A DNA stretch of 64,000 bases from Xenorhabdus lircayensis (GTDB taxonomy: Bacteria > Pseudomonadota > Gammaproteobacteria > Enterobacterales > Enterobacteriaceae), in assembly GCF_016306625.1 (NCBI RefSeq), contig NZ_JACOII010000028.1:62001-126000 (forward strand). The letters are read 5' to 3'. Below, in pieces: positions 8,487 to 19,021 of this stretch. Under the pieces are notes generated by a model, which did not search any database, was not told where the DNA came from, and worked only from the letters and a program-made list of their open reading frames with translations. The position numbers were made by a program, and so were the translations under genes. Every line of letters begins with the position of its first letter. Position 1 is the stretch's first letter.

Positions 8487-9152
8487 TTAGGTTGCAGGTG
8501 TATCCCAAAACCATACTTGCAAAACTTTTCTGACTGCCTGCATTTCCTTAGGAATTGGTGTAACCGCATGCCAAGCTGAATCAGTCCTGCGAATAATCGC
8601 TGAAGTATTTTTTTTCGGAGCAATTTCAACCACAACATCCTGTGGATCAGCAGAACGCAGTAATTGCAAACATCCTCCCATTTCAGGCACCCAATCATCA
8701 GTCAGATACATCAGGTGAGTCACCATTTTATGGGGTTTATCCACATGAGGCTGAAAGAACGAGCCTGGGCCGAACTCCCAAAAATGTGCTTGAAATTGCA
8801 ATTTTCTGACATCATATTCGCTGACATCGCTGATACATTCGAGATACTCATCTGATAGGAGATCTCTTGCAACTGACAGCCAAATATCAGCAAGTTCATC
8901 GGGTACGTAAGGCTCTTTTTCACCCAACTCCAGAAGGGGGCGAGTTTTTACATTATGTTGATACCATTCTGGTGATCCTGTCTTACCAAGAACTTCTGCA
9001 AGTTTACGCTGTGAATGATAAGTCCAGTGACTTACCGGAAAAGCATCAGCAGCGATCACTTTCTCAAACGTATTATCACATGTTGCCCACGGTGAAGGAT
9101 CATGATTGAGTTTCATACTCTTTAATGCATTTAAATTCAGAACTTCAGCCAT
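8487..9152 (-). CDS. 2-oxoglutarate/Fe(II)-dependent oxygenase (prolyl-hydroxylase-like)
   Basis: A 221-residue double-stranded beta-helix oxygenase. The iron triad is visible as H136 and D138 in QPHVDKPH and H195 in SAWHAVTPI, with R208 (VRKVLQV) placed to bind 2-oxoglutarate. GGCLQLL between them is the usual strand. The fold is of the P4Hc type, which hydroxylates free amino acids, peptides or nucleosides. A strong ribosome site GGAGG lies 8 bases before the ATG. Nikkomycin/polyoxin pathways also use 2-oxoglutarate oxygenases (NikI/PolD), but I cannot tell from sequence whether this enzyme acts on a nucleoside or on the small protein encoded upstream. It is separated from the caspase-like gene by 135 bases with no recognised element. 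Confidence 0.85.
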   Translation of the reverse strand: MAEVLNLNALKSMKLNHDPSPWATCDNTFEKVIAADAFPVSHWTYHSQRKLAEVLGKTGSPEWYQHNVKTRPLLELGEKEPYVPDELADIWLSVARDLLSDEYLECISDVSEYDVRKLQFQAHFWEFGPGSFFQPHVDKPHKMVTHLMYLTDDWVPEMGGCLQLLRSADPQDVVVEIAPKKNTSAIIRRTDSAWHAVTPIPKEMQAVRKVLQVWFWDTPAT

Positions 9153-9196
9153 TTAATATACCTCCAATAAATAATGGATTAATTTTTGGTACATAT

Positions 9197-10132
9197 TCAA
9201 TCCAGAGCCAAACGTCGCCCAAGAACATAATCAATCGTTTTTTGCTGGAGTAATGATGAATTAAGATCAATCAAGGAAAGCAATTGGTTGAGATTACTGA
9301 TACCAACCAGAGCAGAAACGACATCCTTATTTGCCAATATCACCTCCAGCGCCAATACAGACGGGGGCCGATTTAATTGTTTTGCAGCACACATCAATCG
9401 GTTAATTGCATTTTTTGTGCGTGTATTACGATAACCAAGCCCCTTATAACCTGACAAAGGGTGAGTTTGAGGAACATCCAGCACAGAACGGTAACGCCCA
9501 CCCAACAACCCACGGGCTAGAGGAAGTGACGCCAGCACGCCAAGCTGAAACGCCTTGAGGGAAGGTTGTATTTCTTCATAGCTCTGGTAGTTCAATATAT
9601 TCACAGGATTTTGTACGCTGGCTGGTAATACTCCTTCCATTGCCTGAGCTGTACGGCAGTAATGCCCTATTTCTGATGGTTTAACGTTGCAAATACCATA
9701 ACAACGGATTTTCCCTTCTTTTACCCATGATTGCAGAGTAGAGATAGTTTCTTCGGCAGGAATTAATGGATCAGGTGCATGTAGCTGATATAAATCGATA
9801 TAATCCGTTTTCAAGCGTTGAAGACTGTTGTGTAAGCACTGAGTCATTGCTGCCCGACTTGCACCTCTTGCGGTTTCATCATGGCCAAATTTCGTCGCAA
9901 TAACAACATCATGCCGACGTCCATATACTGCATTACCTAATGCGCTTTCACTTTCACCTTTTCCATAAATGTCTGCTGTATCAAAGAAGTTCACCTCCAT
10001 ATCCAAAGCCGCAGAAACAATGCGCATGACATCTTTTCTACAGACACTCAAACCAAAATGGCTCCCTCCGACAGCCAAACGGGATACCCGCAAGCCAACG
10101 GTTTTCAGGAAATGGGAACTAAAGTCAATCAT
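9197..10132 (-). CDS. aldo-keto reductase
   Basis: A 311-residue TIM-barrel oxidoreductase with the complete aldo-keto-reductase tetrad: D51 and Y56 in FFDTADIYG, K81 in ATKFG and H118 in LYQLHAPD. It uses NAD(P)H to reduce carbonyls. The ATG overlaps the stop of the upstream small-protein gene by one base (TAATG), so translation of the two is coupled, which suggests matched production and possibly a shared substrate. The next gene (2OG oxygenase) follows after 44 bases. In the cluster it may reduce a ketone or aldehyde made by the oxygenase or aminotransferase; the substrate is unknown. Confidence 0.85.
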   Translation of the reverse strand: MIDFSSHFLKTVGLRVSRLAVGGSHFGLSVCRKDVMRIVSAALDMEVNFFDTADIYGKGESESALGNAVYGRRHDVVIATKFGHDETARGASRAAMTQCLHNSLQRLKTDYIDLYQLHAPDPLIPAEETISTLQSWVKEGKIRCYGICNVKPSEIGHYCRTAQAMEGVLPASVQNPVNILNYQSYEEIQPSLKAFQLGVLASLPLARGLLGGRYRSVLDVPQTHPLSGYKGLGYRNTRTKNAINRLMCAAKQLNRPPSVLALEVILANKDVVSALVGISNLNQLLSLIDLNSSLLQQKTIDYVLGRRLALD

Positions 10133-10347
10133 TACCAGCTAACTCTCATTTGCTGGACATGTCTATCCGCTAACCCTTCACTGATCAAAGCATCTATATT
10201 TCCTTCAGAAAGTGCGCAGTATTGTGCCGATGTCAGTTGATATTCTTGCATCACTTGTTCAGGCTCATTTTCCCAACGCGCCTGTACCTCAGGTTTGGAA
10301 ATTAAATCATCAAGAAGATCATTAACATCTTTCATTCTATTTTTCAT
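10132..10347 (-). CDS. small LigA/NHLP-like protein, candidate precursor or carrier peptide
   Basis: An acidic 71-residue protein, first gene of the minus arm. Its middle (NEPEQVMQEYQLTSAQYCAL followed by EGNIDALISEGL) follows the helical pattern of LigA-like/Os1348-type leader proteins of the nitrile-hydratase-leader clan: a dP-x-x-v-l-x-e-y-x-L-t-x-x-q-x-x-A-L core and a later x-a-L-x-x-x-G-L. The C-terminus after the fold is short and ends in HVQQMRVSW. I chose the ATG at 10347 (preceded by GAGAAAG at six bases); an in-frame GTG at 10362 has no ribosome site. Its stop overlaps the reductase start (TAATG). Next to ATP-grasp ligases and a protease-like gene it could be a RiPP precursor or an amino-group carrier. 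It could also be an accessory subunit. Confidence 0.6.
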   Translation of the reverse strand: MKNRMKDVNDLLDDLISKPEVQARWENEPEQVMQEYQLTSAQYCALSEGNIDALISEGLADRHVQQMRVSW

Positions 10348-10750
10348 AGTTAACTTTCTCACTAATTAATATAAAAACGGTTTAAACATTCAATTTTTAT
10401 TTCTCTCTCATGGAGCATGAGTAAATGATTACTAATAAAAATAACAACCATAAATAAATCAAGATGGTATTTATAGTTTCGCTCATTTAACAGGGAAAGT
10501 AAAAACACACTTACTCTTAACAATGACGTTCAACATCACTAAAAGCAATTAGATTTTTTTGATGGTCATTAACTAAGGGTTTAATAGGGTAAACATAAAA
10601 AATAGAAACCTTGAATGGCTGAACAATATCCCGCAATCTTATTCATTATAAAATGATAATTTATTTGCATAATGGCAAAGTCTTATGACATTGAATGATG
10701 AATTACTTTTTCAATGGAATATAAAAATAAATAGTCTTTAAAATAACATT

Positions 10751-10782
10751 CCTGTTTGCTTTTATAATAAGAAAACAAACAG
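10751..10782 (-). terminator. candidate terminator after the GrpB-family gene
   Basis: An 8-bp inverted repeat CCTGTTTG/CAAACAGG, extended by a TTTT/AAAA pairing across a mismatch, lies 61-92 bases past the GrpB stop. In the minus direction the sequence after it is T-rich but has no clean U-run. Confidence 0.4.
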
Positions 10783-10801
10783 GATATGTTCAAATCTATA
10801 C

Positions 10802-10840
10802 AATAATCAAAAATAATAATCAAAAGTAATAATCAAATAT
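10802..10840. repeat. short tandem repeat, AATAATCAAA unit
   Basis: Three successive imperfect copies of TAATAATCAAA with 13-14 base spacing, directly after the GrpB stop codon. It looks like a slippage-generated simple repeat in AT-rich DNA. No function is evident. Confidence 0.6.
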
Positions 10841-10842
10841 TG

Positions 10843-11430
10843 TTACAATAATCCCTTACTTTGAAATATGCGTTGATAAATCTCATGTACAACTTGCTCT
10901 TTTCTCTTATTGTAATGCATTACCTGATTAACATTATTTTTAGCAGTTAACTTCGCGACACTATATCGTTCGCAATCTTCAGGATGTTCTCTAAGCCAAT
11001 CACGAAACCAAATATGTCGGATATGTTCAGGGCAATCAGGGCCAAAGACATGAAGATTAGTTCGAGGTTTCACCAAACGGAGGCATCGGTGTTGATAAAA
11101 ACTCGGTTCACGAACCGTTAAATCATAACCAAGCCGTTCCAACGCGGGCACATATTTTTCTTCTTGAGTTGGATCTTCCACAATCAGATCAATATCAATA
11201 ATCGGTTTAGCGGCAAGCCCTGAAACGGCCGTCGACCCAACGTGCTCAATATTCAGAGCAATGTTCCCAAGCGCTTCTTTAATAGATGAAGAAAGTTGTT
11301 GCCATGTGGCTATCCATTCAGGATTGTACTCCACAACGTCAATCACCTCTTCAGCAGGTTTACCATGCACCCAGGGATTTTCATTAGGGTCTGACTCAGG
11401 GAAAAAGATAATGTCTTTAGTATTTATCAT
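10843..11430 (-). CDS. GrpB family (UPF0157) nucleotidyltransferase-fold protein
   Basis: A 195-residue protein of the GrpB family, which has a nucleotidyltransferase-like fold. The signature is clear: VVEYNPEWIATWQQL, then NIEHVGSTAVSGLAAKPIIDIDLIVE with the hGS and paired-acid pattern of nucleotidyl transferases, and HLHVFGP-like NLHVFGPDCPEH later. The biochemical role is unknown for most members. AAGGAG sits about 7 bases before the ATG. It stands alone between mukB and the biosynthetic arm, with a candidate terminator on each side, so it is probably an independent gene. Confidence 0.85.
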   Translation of the reverse strand: MINTKDIIFFPESDPNENPWVHGKPAEEVIDVVEYNPEWIATWQQLSSSIKEALGNIALNIEHVGSTAVSGLAAKPIIDIDLIVEDPTQEEKYVPALERLGYDLTVREPSFYQHRCLRLVKPRTNLHVFGPDCPEHIRHIWFRDWLREHPEDCERYSVAKLTAKNNVNQVMHYNKRKEQVVHEIYQRIFQSKGLL

Positions 11431-11526
11431 TAACTCACTCCTTACTTTTTTACCTATATTTTGGACATTAAATCACGATAGATGAAGACGTATTAAATAA
11501 CTACCCGGAAGAATTTATCTCAATTG

Positions 11527-11554
11527 AGGAAGCCATATTATTATATGGCCTCCT
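11527..11554 (-). terminator. hairpin downstream of mukB
   Basis: An inverted repeat with a 7-bp core GCCATAT/ATATGGC around a 4-base loop, extended by AGGA/TCCT past one mismatch. It lies about 30 bases past the mukB stop. There is no U-run, so it may be a factor-dependent terminator or a 3'-end stabiliser. Confidence 0.45.
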
Positions 11555-11585
11555 GTCACGATAGAGAGATCATCCAATGATGGAA

Positions 11586-14500
11586 TTATTCTTCCAATAT
11601 CGGTTGTGCCTGTATTTGTGGCTGTTCAGTAGCCGGAGCATCCTGCCCAAAACCCCGCAATCCAACAACATGCACATGTTCTTGATTATTGAAAATCTTA
11701 CGCACCAGTTTATACGTTGTGCCTTTTTCCGGACTGATATTTTCCGGTGCCGCGATAATTAACTGCATCTGCAAGCGTTCACACAATTCAAACAGCGTTG
11801 CGATGGATTTCGCATCCAGACGAGCCGCTTCGTCAAGGAACAACAGGCGGCATGGTGAAATATCTTTACCGCGCAGACGACGTGATTCCTCTTCCCAGCT
11901 CTGTACCACCATAACCAGAATAGACATCCCCGTACCGATGGCCTCACCGGTAGAGAGTGCCCCACTTTCCGCTTTCAGCCAGCCATCCGAACCACGGTTG
12001 ACTTCAACGTCCAATTCAAGGTAATTACGGTAATCCAGCAATTCCTCACCAATGGTCTGAGGCAAACGCTGCCCCATATCGATTTGCGGATTCAAGCGCT
12101 GATAAAGTTTCGCCATCGCTTCTGAGAAGGTCAAACGCTGACTATTGAACAGATCCTGATGCTGTTCCTGCTGTTCGGAAAGCACATCCAGCAAGACGGA
12201 GTGACTCTCACGTACATTCACATTCAGGCGCACACCGCCAACCTGCCCAAAGGAAACGACCTGTAATCCTTGATTCAGCATACGGATGCGGTTCTGTTCA
12301 CGTTGGATGGTCTTGCGAATGATATTGGCCACACTCTTGGAGCTAATCGCCAATTTCTGCTCACGAGCGGTCAATTCTTCGGTCAGACGCGCCAGCTCAA
12401 TTTCCATCTGTTCAATGGCATCAACCGGATCATCCGTGCGGATGATATCCTGACGTATACGCTCACGCAGATGTTGGTAAACGGCAACGAAGAATTGAAT
12501 TTTACGCTCAGGACGTTTCGGATCTTCAGATAAGCGCAGCGCATCACGCAGATGTTCATTATCGGCTACCGCCAGACGCAATGCCCCCAGTGCCTTATCT
12601 GACATTGAGCGTAAATCATCACCATCCATATAGGCTAGTTCACGGCGATGTAAACGGCGTTCCATACCGTTATCTTTCACCATGCGCATCACTGCACACC
12701 AACCCGCTTTAGAAGAGACTACCTGCTCACGCTTCTGGTAATAATCACGTTCAGATTTGCGCAGTTTCTTCTGGAGGTTGTCCATCTCAGCTTCACAGAA
12801 TGCAATCTGTTTCTCAAGCTGGTTGATACGGGAACGATTAGTATTCACAGCAGCATGAAGCTGATCACGGCGTTCACGGGCACGACTTTCTGCGTTAGCA
12901 TCCGCCTGAACACCGATGTCTTTCATCTCCTGCTCAAGTTCTTTCAACATATCCTGTTTTGTGTCATAAGAACTTTTCAGAGATGCCAATACTTGGTTGA
13001 ACTGAGCACATTGTGACTGCTGCTGACGCAATTGTTCACGCGCACGGCTACGATCAGATCCCGCGTGTTCAAGACGCTGACGCAGTTTATCGTTCAGATC
13101 AGCATTTTCACTGAGCATTCCGGCAGAATCGCTATAGCTGAAATGCGCACGGCGCTGTACGATTTCCGTCAGAGCAAAGGCTTGCTGTTTGACCCTATTC
13201 TGGCTATGTTTCGCTGTCTCATAATCTTTCTGCAACTGTTCATGTTGCTGAGGATCGCTTTGTAAGACAGAAACCTGCGGTTCGAGTTTAGTCAATGCAT
13301 TGCCATGCTGTTGCAGGAAGCGCGTCGCGTCCTGTGCTTCAATCATTTCTTCACGAACAGTTTCAACTCGGTCAATCAGCGTTTCATCCAGCAAGATCGT
13401 GATTTGTGGAATCAAACGATTCAATGCTGACAAGCTCTCTTTCACCTGAGTCAGTTTCTGGTGATGCTGCTGAGTCTGAGCTTCAAATTGAGATAATTCA
13501 CGCTCCAGTTCAGTACGACGCGGGTTCAGACTGCGAATTTCCGCTTCTGGATCATCATCAAATGCCACAGAGAGGTGTTTACCCACAAAACGGCTGAAAG
13601 CCTGATGCGCACGCTGAATTTTCTGTACATCAAACGAAAGTGTGGCATAACGCTCTGCCAGCGTATCACGTTCAAGACTGAGTACTTCCAGACGATTTTC
13701 TCTTGCCGCCCGCCCAAACAACGGAACTTCAGGATAACGGGAATAACGCCATTGGCGATCAGATGATTTCACCAGAACCGCATTTTTCTGCTCTTCAAAA
13801 TGGAATACGCTGTCATCGAAAGATTGCGGATCTCCTTCGATCAGATAAAGATCTTCCGGGCAATCTTCCAATGCGGTCAGATGTGGGCTGACCAACGAGA
13901 GATCAGGCACGACGATCGCATGACGTGCAGGGCCATACAGTGCAGAGAAATAAGGCGCATCATCAATGGTAATGTCGTCATAAATTTCTGATAGCAAAAT
14001 ACCACCAAAACGCTCCGCCAGTGCAAGTAATCGACCATCTTCTGCACCACTTGGCTGGCTCAGACGTTCAATTTGCTTTTCCAATTCACGTTTTTGTGCC
14101 GCTACATCGTCACGTTCAACAGTGATTTCGCGCTCTTGCTCCAGCAATTGCTGCATGTATTCAGTGACATCATGACCACTTTCGAATGTTTCATTGCTCT
14201 GCTCACAAAGCTGGTTCAGGGTTTCCTGTGCCGCCAGCCACACCGGCACACGCTCTGTCAGCCCCTGAATTTTCTGCTTGAGCTGTTCAGACTCCTGACG
14301 CATCTGCATACGGCGCTCACCGCTTTGATTGGCACTCAGGCTCAGTTCTTCCAACTGAGCGTCTAATTCACCCTGTAACGCCTCTAAATCTTCCGCCTGA
14401 TATTGCTGGTTATGACGCTTACAAAACTCTTCCAGCAAACGCTCTGCATTTTGCTGGCTGTTCAGACGTTGTTCCAATTCAGCCAACTGAATACGCAACG

Positions 14501-16049
14501 GTTGCACACGTTCAGCCAGATGGCGCTGAGATGACCATTCACGCAATACTTGGCGAGCAGCCTGCCATGCTTCACTGCGGCTCACTTCACCAACAATGTT
14601 TTTCACCAGTTGATAAGCCTGCTCAAACTGGCTATGGGCTGCATCGGCAACACTCAGTTTCTGCTCCAGGGCTAACAAAGTTTCTGTCGCCTGCTGCGCT
14701 TTGGCATGATAGGTTTCTTGCCACTCGTCGGCATTTTCTATCGACAGATCTGGGAGCTGGCAGAGTTCACGAGCACGCTCTAATGCCTGCAATGCCTGCT
14801 GATATTGAATAGCGCGAGTTTGCTGAACATCCAAAGCCTGCTGGTAATCAGCAAGCTGACTTTTCAATTCATCAACTTCCTGTTCTGCCGCCTCAGATAC
14901 GGCGTCATATTCCGCTTGTAGTTCTTTCGCCTCTTCAACGACTTCGCTCTGCTCTTCCAGTCGGTAAGTCAGCTCTTCAATATCTGATTGGTAACGATCA
15001 ATTTTTTCCTGCTGGCGCATCGCTGTCTGAACCAAATTCAGATGATCGCTGGCCGCCTGATAATCCATTTCTAAATCAGAAGATGCGCCACTTTGTTCTC
15101 CCTGCTCGCGCGCCATTTCGACATGGCGATATTGTTCAACCACCAATTGGCGGCGGCTGCCAAATAATTCACTGCGCAAGGCTAATGCTTCATCCAGATG
15201 GACGCGGCGTTCGTTGGCATGGCGCATGTAGTCAGCAGAAACATAAGCTGTCGCTTCTGTAATGAGATGCTTGAAAAGATCACGGTCGGTTTGCGTAACG
15301 CGAATGGCTTCCAGTGTGATGCGGTTTTCACGCAATGCGGCTTCCATGTCCTGAAACGCTTTTCTGACTCCGCTGTTTTCTGGCAATAAGTAATCACGCA
15401 GTGAGCGGGTAATGGCGCTGGAAATCCCTCCATATAGCGATGCTTCTATCAGACGGTAAAACTTGCTGCGATCACTCGCTGAACGCAGACGCCTTGGGAT
15501 CACGCCCAAATCGAACATCAGGGCATGATAATCCGTAATCGAGTTAAATTGTTTGAACTGAACACCTTCTATCTCATCAAGGCGCTCTTTCAGTTCATTC
15601 AATGGCAGAACCCGAGCCTGACGTTCGTTGATATTTTCAGTCAATAGCTGCGTTGGCTGAATAGATGCCGGAACACCCTGAATCATAAACGGCTTGATAT
15701 CAACTTTGCGATCACGTCCAGCAACCTGCTGTAAGCGAACCCCCGTAATAATCCGTTGATGGCGGGAATTAACAACATCCAGCGTGGAATAACAAACTCC
15801 AGCACGCAGTTTACCGTGCAAGCCTTTATCGCGGGAACCGCTGGTTGCCCCCGCTTCTGTGGTATTACGGAAGTGAAGCAACGTTAAATCAGGGATCAAT
15901 GCGGTCACAAATGCCGCCATCGTAGTGGATTTACCCGCACCATTACCGCCGGATAAGGTCGTCACAAGCTCGTCAAGATCAAACGTTCTGGCAAAAAAAC
16001 CGTTCCAGTTAACTAACGTCAGTGAGCGAAATTTACCACGTTCAATCAT
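11586..16049 (-). CDS. mukB: chromosome partition protein MukB (SMC-like ATPase)
   Basis: 1487 residues, matching the family's ~1486. The N-terminal head has the Walker A loop in [16 protein letters not shown]; long coiled-coil arms follow, broken by the hinge near the middle (around [20 protein letters not shown]); the C-terminal head has the signature [18 protein letters not shown] and Walker [12 protein letters not shown]. MukB dimers with MukE and MukF form the condensin that organises the chromosome in enterobacteria. The ATG overlaps the mukE stop by 4 bases, as in E. coli. The last ~30 residues are Q/P/A-rich and likely disordered. This is the last gene of cmoM-mukF-mukE-mukB. Confidence 0.98.
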   Translation of the reverse strand: MIERGKFRSLTLVNWNGFFARTFDLDELVTTLSGGNGAGKSTTMAAFVTALIPDLTLLHFRNTTEAGATSGSRDKGLHGKLRAGVCYSTLDVVNSRHQRIITGVRLQQVAGRDRKVDIKPFMIQGVPASIQPTQLLTENINERQARVLPLNELKERLDEIEGVQFKQFNSITDYHALMFDLGVIPRRLRSASDRSKFYRLIEASLYGGISSAITRSLRDYLLPENSGVRKAFQDMEAALRENRITLEAIRVTQTDRDLFKHLITEATAYVSADYMRHANERRVHLDEALALRSELFGSRRQLVVEQYRHVEMAREQGEQSGASSDLEMDYQAASDHLNLVQTAMRQQEKIDRYQSDIEELTYRLEEQSEVVEEAKELQAEYDAVSEAAEQEVDELKSQLADYQQALDVQQTRAIQYQQALQALERARELCQLPDLSIENADEWQETYHAKAQQATETLLALEQKLSVADAAHSQFEQAYQLVKNIVGEVSRSEAWQAARQVLREWSSQRHLAERVQPLRIQLAELEQRLNSQQNAERLLEEFCKRHNQQYQAEDLEALQGELDAQLEELSLSANQSGERRMQMRQESEQLKQKIQGLTERVPVWLAAQETLNQLCEQSNETFESGHDVTEYMQQLLEQEREITVERDDVAAQKRELEKQIERLSQPSGAEDGRLLALAERFGGILLSEIYDDITIDDAPYFSALYGPARHAIVVPDLSLVSPHLTALEDCPEDLYLIEGDPQSFDDSVFHFEEQKNAVLVKSSDRQWRYSRYPEVPLFGRAARENRLEVLSLERDTLAERYATLSFDVQKIQRAHQAFSRFVGKHLSVAFDDDPEAEIRSLNPRRTELERELSQFEAQTQQHHQKLTQVKESLSALNRLIPQITILLDETLIDRVETVREEMIEAQDATRFLQQHGNALTKLEPQVSVLQSDPQQHEQLQKDYETAKHSQNRVKQQAFALTEIVQRRAHFSYSDSAGMLSENADLNDKLRQRLEHAGSDRSRAREQLRQQQSQCAQFNQVLASLKSSYDTKQDMLKELEQEMKDIGVQADANAESRARERRDQLHAAVNTNRSRINQLEKQIAFCEAEMDNLQKKLRKSERDYYQKREQVVSSKAGWCAVMRMVKDNGMERRLHRRELAYMDGDDLRSMSDKALGALRLAVADNEHLRDALRLSEDPKRPERKIQFFVAVYQHLRERIRQDIIRTDDPVDAIEQMEIELARLTEELTAREQKLAISSKSVANIIRKTIQREQNRIRMLNQGLQVVSFGQVGGVRLNVNVRESHSVLLDVLSEQQEQHQDLFNSQRLTFSEAMAKLYQRLNPQIDMGQRLPQTIGEELLDYRNYLELDVEVNRGSDGWLKAESGALSTGEAIGTGMSILVMVVQSWEEESRRLRGKDISPCRLLFLDEAARLDAKSIATLFELCERLQMQLIIAAPENISPEKGTTYKLVRKIFNNQEHVHVVGLRGFGQDAPATEQPQIQAQPILEE

Positions 16050-16768
16050 GACTGCTCATCCTCCGCACCTTCTGCTGAATGCCCTGATGCTTCTTCATGT
16101 TCATTGTTTTCCTGCGGTGCTTCCCTTTCCACCTGCATGGCTTCACCATCACGGATCATCCGTAATTGTGCCTCGCGAGGGTCGTCACCGCTGCGTACAT
16201 CTGCACCGAAGCGAAATACGGCTTCGGTAATCGTAAATTTATTACTGTCGTTTTGCAGGAAATAAACCATTCCCAAACGGCGCAAGCGGTTTAGGGATGT
16301 TCGTGCTTTTTCCTGTAATTTCTGTTTGTCCAGATCGGAACCTGTCGAACGTTGGTTCATTAATTTCATCAGCTTATTTTCGTCAGCCAATGACAATAAT
16401 TCTTCGTACAGTTCTTGAAAGGTAAATATTCCCTGATTGGACAGGCGCTCTGGGCTGAGATAGAGGTAACACAAGATTTTGCCTACCATCATGTCCAATT
16501 CAGACAGGACAGATCGCAGGATCAGCGTCGTTGAACGAGGACGTAGGTAGAAAAAACCTTCTGGTGCACGGATTAACTCGACGTTATAACGCGCATAAAA
16601 CATTTCCAATTCTTCCTGAAAATCCATCAGAAAAGCGTGATTATCAAGATCATCCATAGTGACATGACGCCCGGAACGAAGCTGACTGTCTAATTCAGGA
16701 AAAAGTGTATTGGATAATGCCTGAGCCAGTTTCACTGGCATAAATTGTTCAATATGTGTCGATGACAT
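16046..16768 (-). CDS. mukE: condensin subunit MukE
   Basis: About 240 residues starting [18 protein letters not shown], which aligns directly with E. coli MukE. I use the ATG at 16768; the frame is open nine codons further, but that part is not conserved. MukE is the winged-helix (KITE) subunit that binds MukF and DNA and modulates MukB ATPase. The conserved blocks [20 protein letters not shown] and [17 protein letters not shown] are present. The C-terminus is an acidic tail of low complexity. The gene overlaps mukF by 20 bases and mukB by 4. Confidence 0.97.
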   Translation of the reverse strand: MSSTHIEQFMPVKLAQALSNTLFPELDSQLRSGRHVTMDDLDNHAFLMDFQEELEMFYARYNVELIRAPEGFFYLRPRSTTLILRSVLSELDMMVGKILCYLYLSPERLSNQGIFTFQELYEELLSLADENKLMKLMNQRSTGSDLDKQKLQEKARTSLNRLRRLGMVYFLQNDSNKFTITEAVFRFGADVRSGDDPREAQLRMIRDGEAMQVEREAPQENNEHEEASGHSAEGAEDEQS

Positions 16769-18071
16769 GTGCCTGCACCTTGGCTCCGTAATCATTAATC
16801 GCTAACCATTCCGCTGGCAATCCAGAGAAATCCGATTCTGCGACACCCAATCTTACTGCTTGATCCACCAGAATGCGTGCCACATCAAAATGGCGATTAC
16901 GTGGATACTGAGTAAGGTAGTCGCGCATTACAGCCCCCAAATCCAGAGGAAGTTTTGCCTGTTGGTAAACCGCCAGCGCCTGCTCCACCATTTCAGCCAA
17001 TTGTTCGTTGATTTCACTAAACTCTTCGTATTCGATTTCTGGTGGTAATTCTCCCATTACCTCTTCATTACGCAGCGTCAGTTCTTCGTCACGTACATCC
17101 AGCAAACGCTCTGTATTGGCGATAGTCAGTGCCCACGGGCTGTCAAAATAGTGTTGGATGGATTGACGAAGACGCTGGGCAAAAATGCGGTTTTTATCCA
17201 TGTCGATGGCAGTTCGGATAAATTTGTGAACGTGACGGTCGTAGCCTATCCACAAGTCAATAGCCTGCTGCCCCCAACTGATAATACGATCCAGTTTACT
17301 TTGTAGATCAAAGACCAGTTTATCGACCAGATCAGAGCCGCCGATGTCCATATTGGCATCCTGAATGCGCAATAGATTGGCTTGCAATTTGTCGCCCGCC
17401 GCTTCCAATGTATCCTGAAGTTCCCGCAGTGTGCCGGAAGTTTCAGACAGTAACTGTTCACAATTGGCAATGGCGTCCTGCCAATCCTGATTGAGCAGCG
17501 CGGCGATATCAGTTTTTACGCCATTTTGCTGTTCATCCATCAAGCGCTGGGACATATCGATGCTGTCAAAAATTTCAGCCACGGAATATTTGAGAGGTGC
17601 AAAGACATTGCGATGCCAATGGAATTCATCACCACCTTCTTCGGCCGCCTCAGCCGCTCGATGCAATTCATTGGCAACGATGGATAGCTGCATGGAAAGA
17701 CGCAACGTGGAGAATTCACGCTGGCGAATATAATAATCGCTAATGCCAATCCCCAATGGAGTCAGACGATAGATAGCGTTGCCATCTGCCAGTTCACTGG
17801 TAAAACGATTAAGTAACTTCTGGCGAACCATATCGTTAATGGCATTGTTTGCCCTGACAGACACCGCTTCAGAAGTCTGCTCAAAACCTTTACACACTTC
17901 ACGGAAAGCATCCACCAGCTCCCCTTCACTCATTTCGCCATCAAGCCGTTCACTATTCAGTACGGCAATTGCCAGCAAAAAAGCTAACCGTTCTGGTGGC
18001 AACGAAATTGAAAAATCATTTTTTCTGGCCCAAGACACAAGTTCAGGAACAGTCTGGGAATATTCACTCAT
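16749..18071 (-). CDS. mukF: kleisin subunit MukF
   Basis: 440 residues, the same length as E. coli MukF, from the conserved start [20 protein letters not shown]; the upstream extension of the frame lies inside cmoM and is not used. MukF is the kleisin that bridges the MukB heads: an N-terminal winged-helix dimerisation domain, a helical middle and a C-terminal winged-helix that binds the MukB head. Conserved segments include [40 protein letters not shown] and [13 protein letters not shown] at the C-terminus. The ATG overlaps the cmoM stop (ATGA). Confidence 0.97.
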   Translation of the reverse strand: MSEYSQTVPELVSWARKNDFSISLPPERLAFLLAIAVLNSERLDGEMSEGELVDAFREVCKGFEQTSEAVSVRANNAINDMVRQKLLNRFTSELADGNAIYRLTPLGIGISDYYIRQREFSTLRLSMQLSIVANELHRAAEAAEEGGDEFHWHRNVFAPLKYSVAEIFDSIDMSQRLMDEQQNGVKTDIAALLNQDWQDAIANCEQLLSETSGTLRELQDTLEAAGDKLQANLLRIQDANMDIGGSDLVDKLVFDLQSKLDRIISWGQQAIDLWIGYDRHVHKFIRTAIDMDKNRIFAQRLRQSIQHYFDSPWALTIANTERLLDVRDEELTLRNEEVMGELPPEIEYEEFSEINEQLAEMVEQALAVYQQAKLPLDLGAVMRDYLTQYPRNRHFDVARILVDQAVRLGVAESDFSGLPAEWLAINDYGAKVQAHVIDTY

Positions 18072-18853
18072 AATTCGCTCTTTAAAGTCAGCTTGCGTGC
18101 CATCACATGAATGTAACGCCCCAGACTGATGTAGGGCTCTTGTCTGCAATAACGTTGTTCAAGTTCAAGCAACGCCGGAAAATCTGCATTTTGTAATTGG
18201 CGGCTTTGCAGGTAATCGTGAAAAACCCTCACTCCTGTTTTACCTGTTATTTCCATCTTAAGTTCAGCCAGCCATTGATATACCTGTCCTGGTACTAATG
18301 GGTTCTGTGGTGATAGAGAACGTTTTCGGCGACGTTGAATATTAGGTGTCGCCAAATGGAAATTCCCCAAGATGGCATTACGCATGACCAACCCATTAGC
18401 ATTATAAAACATTAATGAGAGTGCACCACCGGGCGTTATTATATTCCCCAATGTTTCTATTGCATCTTTTTGGTCAGAGATCCATTCCAATACGGCATGA
18501 AATAGAATCAGGTCAACGGGCTGTTCAATATGCTGGTGAATTTCCTGTACTGAACTTTGGATAAATTGCATTTGATGGAGAACACCCCGCTCTTCCGCGT
18601 TGTGTTCCGCCCGTTGAATCATCTCTTCGGATAGGTCACAAAGTATCACCTGATGACCTAATTCAGCCAATTGACAAGCCATATTCCCTTCACCGCCCCC
18701 AGCATCCAAAATGCGTAAAGGGCGTTGAGGCAAATGATTCAGCAATTCGTTAATATCCTGCCAGACAACGGCCTGCCTGATTTTACCCTTGGTTGTGCCG
18801 TAAATATTACGCGAAAATTTGTCTGCAATATCATCGAAATTGCGATCCCGCAT
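18068..18853 (-). CDS. cmoM: tRNA 5-carboxymethoxyuridine methyltransferase CmoM (SmtA)
   Basis: About 261 residues from [19 protein letters not shown], matching E. coli CmoM; five further in-frame codons upstream are not conserved. A class I SAM methyltransferase with the SAM-binding loop [18 protein letters not shown] and the acidic ribose contact in [10 protein letters not shown]. It methylates cmo5U to mcmo5U at the tRNA wobble position. It is the first gene of the muk operon, as in E. coli. The promoter must lie in 18854-19021, divergent from elyC. Confidence 0.95.
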   Translation of the reverse strand: MRDRNFDDIADKFSRNIYGTTKGKIRQAVVWQDINELLNHLPQRPLRILDAGGGEGNMACQLAELGHQVILCDLSEEMIQRAEHNAEERGVLHQMQFIQSSVQEIHQHIEQPVDLILFHAVLEWISDQKDAIETLGNIITPGGALSLMFYNANGLVMRNAILGNFHLATPNIQRRRKRSLSPQNPLVPGQVYQWLAELKMEITGKTGVRVFHDYLQSRQLQNADFPALLELEQRYCRQEPYISLGRYIHVMARKLTLKSEL

Positions 18854-19021
18854 GAAAAACTGCCCCACTTATAAGCTACGTTTAATTTATCTATTGAGTA
18901 GTTATGCTATCTACTGCTATTTTTACTACTGTTATTTTGGCACAGTAATCATTTAATTAACTACTTTTAGCCTTAAATTCGACCCTGTGCGACCATAATT
19001 TAACCAAATCAAGGTCAATCA

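Larger units (their letters stand above)
10348..10842. other. AT-rich intergenic region before the biosynthetic minus arm
   Basis: About 495 bases without a credible gene. It must hold the promoter of the minus arm (transcribed leftward from near 10400-10600), though I cannot assign one confidently because the DNA is strongly A/T-rich throughout. The right part has a candidate terminator hairpin for the GrpB gene and a short tandem repeat (separate entries). The high AT content is typical of H-NS-silenced accessory DNA. Confidence 0.6.

Noticed and set aside
10801-10842. CRISPR-like repeat array after the GrpB gene
   Set aside because: Units are only ~11 bases with no spacers of constant length; a slippage repeat explains it.
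11689-15389. Many plus-strand open frames opposite mukB
   Set aside because: Shadow frames in a long coding gene; no ribosome sites and no recognisable protein.
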